Source: Armatimonadota bacterium
GTDB lineage: Bacteria > Armatimonadota > Zipacnadia > Zipacnadales > FEN-943
NCBI GenBank assembly: GCA_026419655.1
Contig: JANZZA010000558.1
Coordinates: 1-8,551, forward strand
DNA length: 8,551 bases
Direction: 5' to 3'
Both the position numbers and the translations under genes were made by a program. The notes below the pieces were generated by a model. It saw only the letters and a program-made list of their open reading frames with translations. It made no database searches and was not told where the DNA came from. This document shows positions 6,974-8,551 of the stretch, one piece after another (the first letter of the stretch is position 1; every line of letters starts with the position of its first letter).

Positions 6974-7028
6974 CTGGGGGAAACCCTTTGGAAAGGGTTG
7001 TCCCCCAGACCCCCTTCCCAAACTTTTT
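6974..7028 (+). terminator. Strong hairpin after the operon, with a distant T-run
   Basis: CTGGGGGA (6974-6981) pairs with TCCCCCAG (7001-7008), eight pairs. An inner AACCCTT/AAGGGTT stem continues for seven more pairs across one bulged G (7000), with a loop of TGGA. The gene stop is 65 bases upstream. Five T residues follow at 7024-7028, but 15 bases past the stem, after ACCCCCTTCCCAAAC, so it is not a textbook intrinsic terminator. It may instead stop or protect transcripts from the convergent genes, or be a dispersed intergenic repeat. The stem is certain; the function is likely. Confidence 0.65.
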
Positions 7029-7030
7029 CG

Positions 7031-7077
7031 TGCTGCTTCCACCACGCGCGCCCATTGACGACGCGCGAACCGCAGCA
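7031..7077. repeat. Nested inverted repeat in the convergent intergenic space
   Basis: TGCTGC (7031-7036) is complementary to GCAGCA (7072-7077), and inside it CGCGCG (7045-7050) pairs with a second CGCGCG (7062-7067) across an 11-base loop. The two stems are separated by internal loops of 8 and 4 bases. Together with the hairpins on either side, most of 6974-7152 can fold. No function is evident. Confidence 0.4.
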
Positions 7078-7137
7078 GTGTAGGATGCAACCGCCGGCGT
7101 GCCTTTACACGTCCAGCGTCGGGGGCCTATGAGGGAT

Positions 7138-7152
7138 GCCTGCTCCGCAGGC
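7138..7152 (-). terminator. Small hairpin at the end of the fucosidase gene
   Basis: GCCTGC (7138-7143) and GCAGGC (7147-7152) form a perfect six-pair stem with a three-base loop, beginning at the last base of the TAG stop of the fucosidase gene. On the minus strand it is followed by ATCCCTCATAGG, with no T-run. It could help end or stabilise the fucosidase transcript; as an intrinsic terminator it is weak. Confidence 0.35.
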
Positions 7153-8474
7153 TACTTCAGGAACAGTTCGATTACAGGCACGACTACGTTGGGCTTTTGG
7201 ATGGGCAGGGTGAGCGTCAAAGTATCTCGCTTTGCGCCTTCGTAGCCGGCCTCTTGCCATGGCTCCAGGCCCTTCATGAGCACTTCAGAGCCATCGTTGA
7301 GCAGTTGTGCGTATTCAACCCTTCCCGCCAGGCCGTCCAGGTGCAGGTGCTGGACTGGCCAGGCAAGCACATGCACGTAAAGGCGCCTGCTGGTCGGGTT
7401 ATAGGTGAGCAGGCAGTTGTCGGGCTTTGGAACATCGGCCGGGGCTGGGCCGCAGCCGTAAATGGAGCGGCTGTGACGGCGCATCCACTCGCCGATGCCG
7501 CGCAGGCGGTCCATGGCCCGGTCGTCAAATTCTCCGCGCGCCGTCGGGCCGACGTTGAGGATGAGGTTGCCGCCCTTGCTGACAACCTCGATCAGCATCC
7601 TCACAAGCTGGTCAACACTCTTCCAGGTAGCTTCGTCGCGATGATAGCCCCATGACCCCGAGAAGGTCTGGCACGTCTCCCACACTACCGGCTGGCCGCC
7701 CACGGTCACCCCTTCGCGCGGCAGCCACTGCTCCGGCGTGCGATAGTCCCACCCGCCCTCAACGTCGAGAAGGTCCAGCCGGTCGTTTATCAGGATGCCC
7801 GGCTGTAGCTCCCGCGTCATCCTGAGCAACGTCTCGCTGTCCCAGTCGTAGCGGCTCTTGCCCAGGCGGTTGTCCAGCTCGCCCTTTTCGTTTCGGGCCG
7901 GGTAGCTGAAGTCGTAGAACATGATGTCAATCTTGCCAAACTGTGTGAGCAGCTCCCGCACCTGGCCGTGGAGGTACTCGATGTACTTGCGCTGGTCGCG
8001 GTTTTCATTGAGCTTGTCCCGGTCCGGGTGATTGCGCATTGAGTGGACGTTGTCTATTACGAAGTGGGGGTGATGCCAGTCAATGAGGGAGTGATAGAAG
8101 CCCACGCGCAGGCCCCTCGAGCGGAAAGCCTCGACCATGGGCCGGAGCAGGTCACGGCCGGCTGGAGTGTTGGGCGCCTTATAATCGGTGAGCTTCGAGT
8201 CCCACAGGCAGAAGCCCTCATGGTGCTTCGTTGTGATCACAAAGTATTTCATTCCGGCGCCAGCGGCTGCATCCGCCCACACTTCGGGATCGTAAAGGTC
8301 AGGGTCGAAGTGCTTGAAATACTTGCTGTCGTAAACGTCGTCGGGTATCTGTTCATACTGCTTGACCCACTCATGGCGGGCGGCCATGGCATACAGGCCC
8401 CAGTGGATGAACATGCCGAAGCGGTCATGCTGAAACCAGGTGACGTCGCCCTTGGCCATCTTTTCTTCTGACAT
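7152..8474 (-). CDS. GH29 alpha-L-fucosidase, probably cytoplasmic
   Basis: The product is 440 residues and should hydrolyse terminal alpha-L-fucosides with retention. GH29 motifs run in order along a catalytic barrel: RFGMFIHWGLYAM (18-30), TTKHHEGFCLWDS (81-93), VGFYHSLIDWHHP (124-136), IDIMFYDFSYP (182-192), WETCQTFSGSWGY (265-277) and GGNLILNVGPTARGEFD (301-317). D188 in FYDF stands where the family nucleophile lies; the acid/base is not conserved in position across GH29, and E266 is one candidate. About 100 residues at the C-terminus form a small beta domain. There is no signal peptide: the barrel begins about 15 residues from the start. The ATG at 8474 is drawn; an ATG at 8459 is possible, and neither has a strong ribosome binding site. 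The gene is convergent with the operon, and 77 bases upstream remain in the window, without a convincing promoter. Confidence 0.94.
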   Translation of the reverse strand: MSEEKMAKGDVTWFQHDRFGMFIHWGLYAMAARHEWVKQYEQIPDDVYDSKYFKHFDPDLYDPEVWADAAAGAGMKYFVITTKHHEGFCLWDSKLTDYKAPNTPAGRDLLRPMVEAFRSRGLRVGFYHSLIDWHHPHFVIDNVHSMRNHPDRDKLNENRDQRKYIEYLHGQVRELLTQFGKIDIMFYDFSYPARNEKGELDNRLGKSRYDWDSETLLRMTRELQPGILINDRLDLLDVEGGWDYRTPEQWLPREGVTVGGQPVVWETCQTFSGSWGYHRDEATWKSVDQLVRMLIEVVSKGGNLILNVGPTARGEFDDRAMDRLRGIGEWMRRHSRSIYGCGPAPADVPKPDNCLLTYNPTSRRLYVHVLAWPVQHLHLDGLAGRVEYAQLLNDGSEVLMKGLEPWQEAGYEGAKRDTLTLTLPIQKPNVVVPVIELFLK

Positions 8475-8551
8475 CTCGGTACCCCCAGAGAAGAATAGTG
8501 AAGCGCCGTGTTCATCTCCCGCCAGCTTTTTCCTTCGTCTTGCCGCGGTGC

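Noticed and set aside
8043..8471. 142-codon plus-strand open frame opposite the fucosidase
   Set aside because: It is antisense to the most conserved part of the GH29 barrel; its codons are explained by that gene.

Overview
The window reads as a piece of a free-living bacterial chromosome of moderately high GC (about 60-65% in coding lines counted by hand). The mix is secreted LamG/discoidin proteins, secreted unusual glycosidases, a GH29 alpha-L-fucosidase and a GT39-like membrane glycosyltransferase. That mix is typical of polysaccharide-degrading lineages such as Armatimonadota, Planctomycetota, Lentisphaerota/Verrucomicrobiota or related candidate phyla. The sequence alone does not let me name the organism. 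I see no tRNA, rRNA, CRISPR array, transposase or phage gene.

Layout. (1) 18-833, minus: a complete ZIP-family divalent metal transporter. (2) 834-1466: a long non-coding gap, lower in GC (about 54% over 901-1380), between divergently transcribed genes. It holds an imperfect repeat (two direct copies plus a partial inverted one) and two hairpins just before the next gene. (3) 1467-6908, plus: three tightly packed genes whose ends overlap, almost certainly one operon. They are a secreted LamG plus double discoidin-like protein, a secreted TIM-barrel glycosidase-like protein of a family I cannot name securely, and an ArnT/PMT-like polytopic glycosyltransferase. (4) 6909-7151: a convergent intergenic space with a strong G/C-rich hairpin and further inverted repeats. 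(5) 7152-8474, minus: a GH29 alpha-L-fucosidase without a signal peptide, followed by 77 bases of its upstream region.

How the genes may work together (inference). The first two operon products are probably exported: one looks like a carbohydrate- or surface-binding protein and the other like a glycan-cleaving enzyme. The third sits in the inner membrane and would move a sugar from a polyprenyl-phosphate carrier to an acceptor on the outer face. The facing fucosidase would act on fucosides in the cytoplasm. The cluster could serve glycan breakdown, remodelling of the cell's own surface glycan, or both. The coupling of a secreted hydrolase to a lipid-linked-sugar transferase is the least ordinary point. 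The ZIP transporter looks functionally unrelated.
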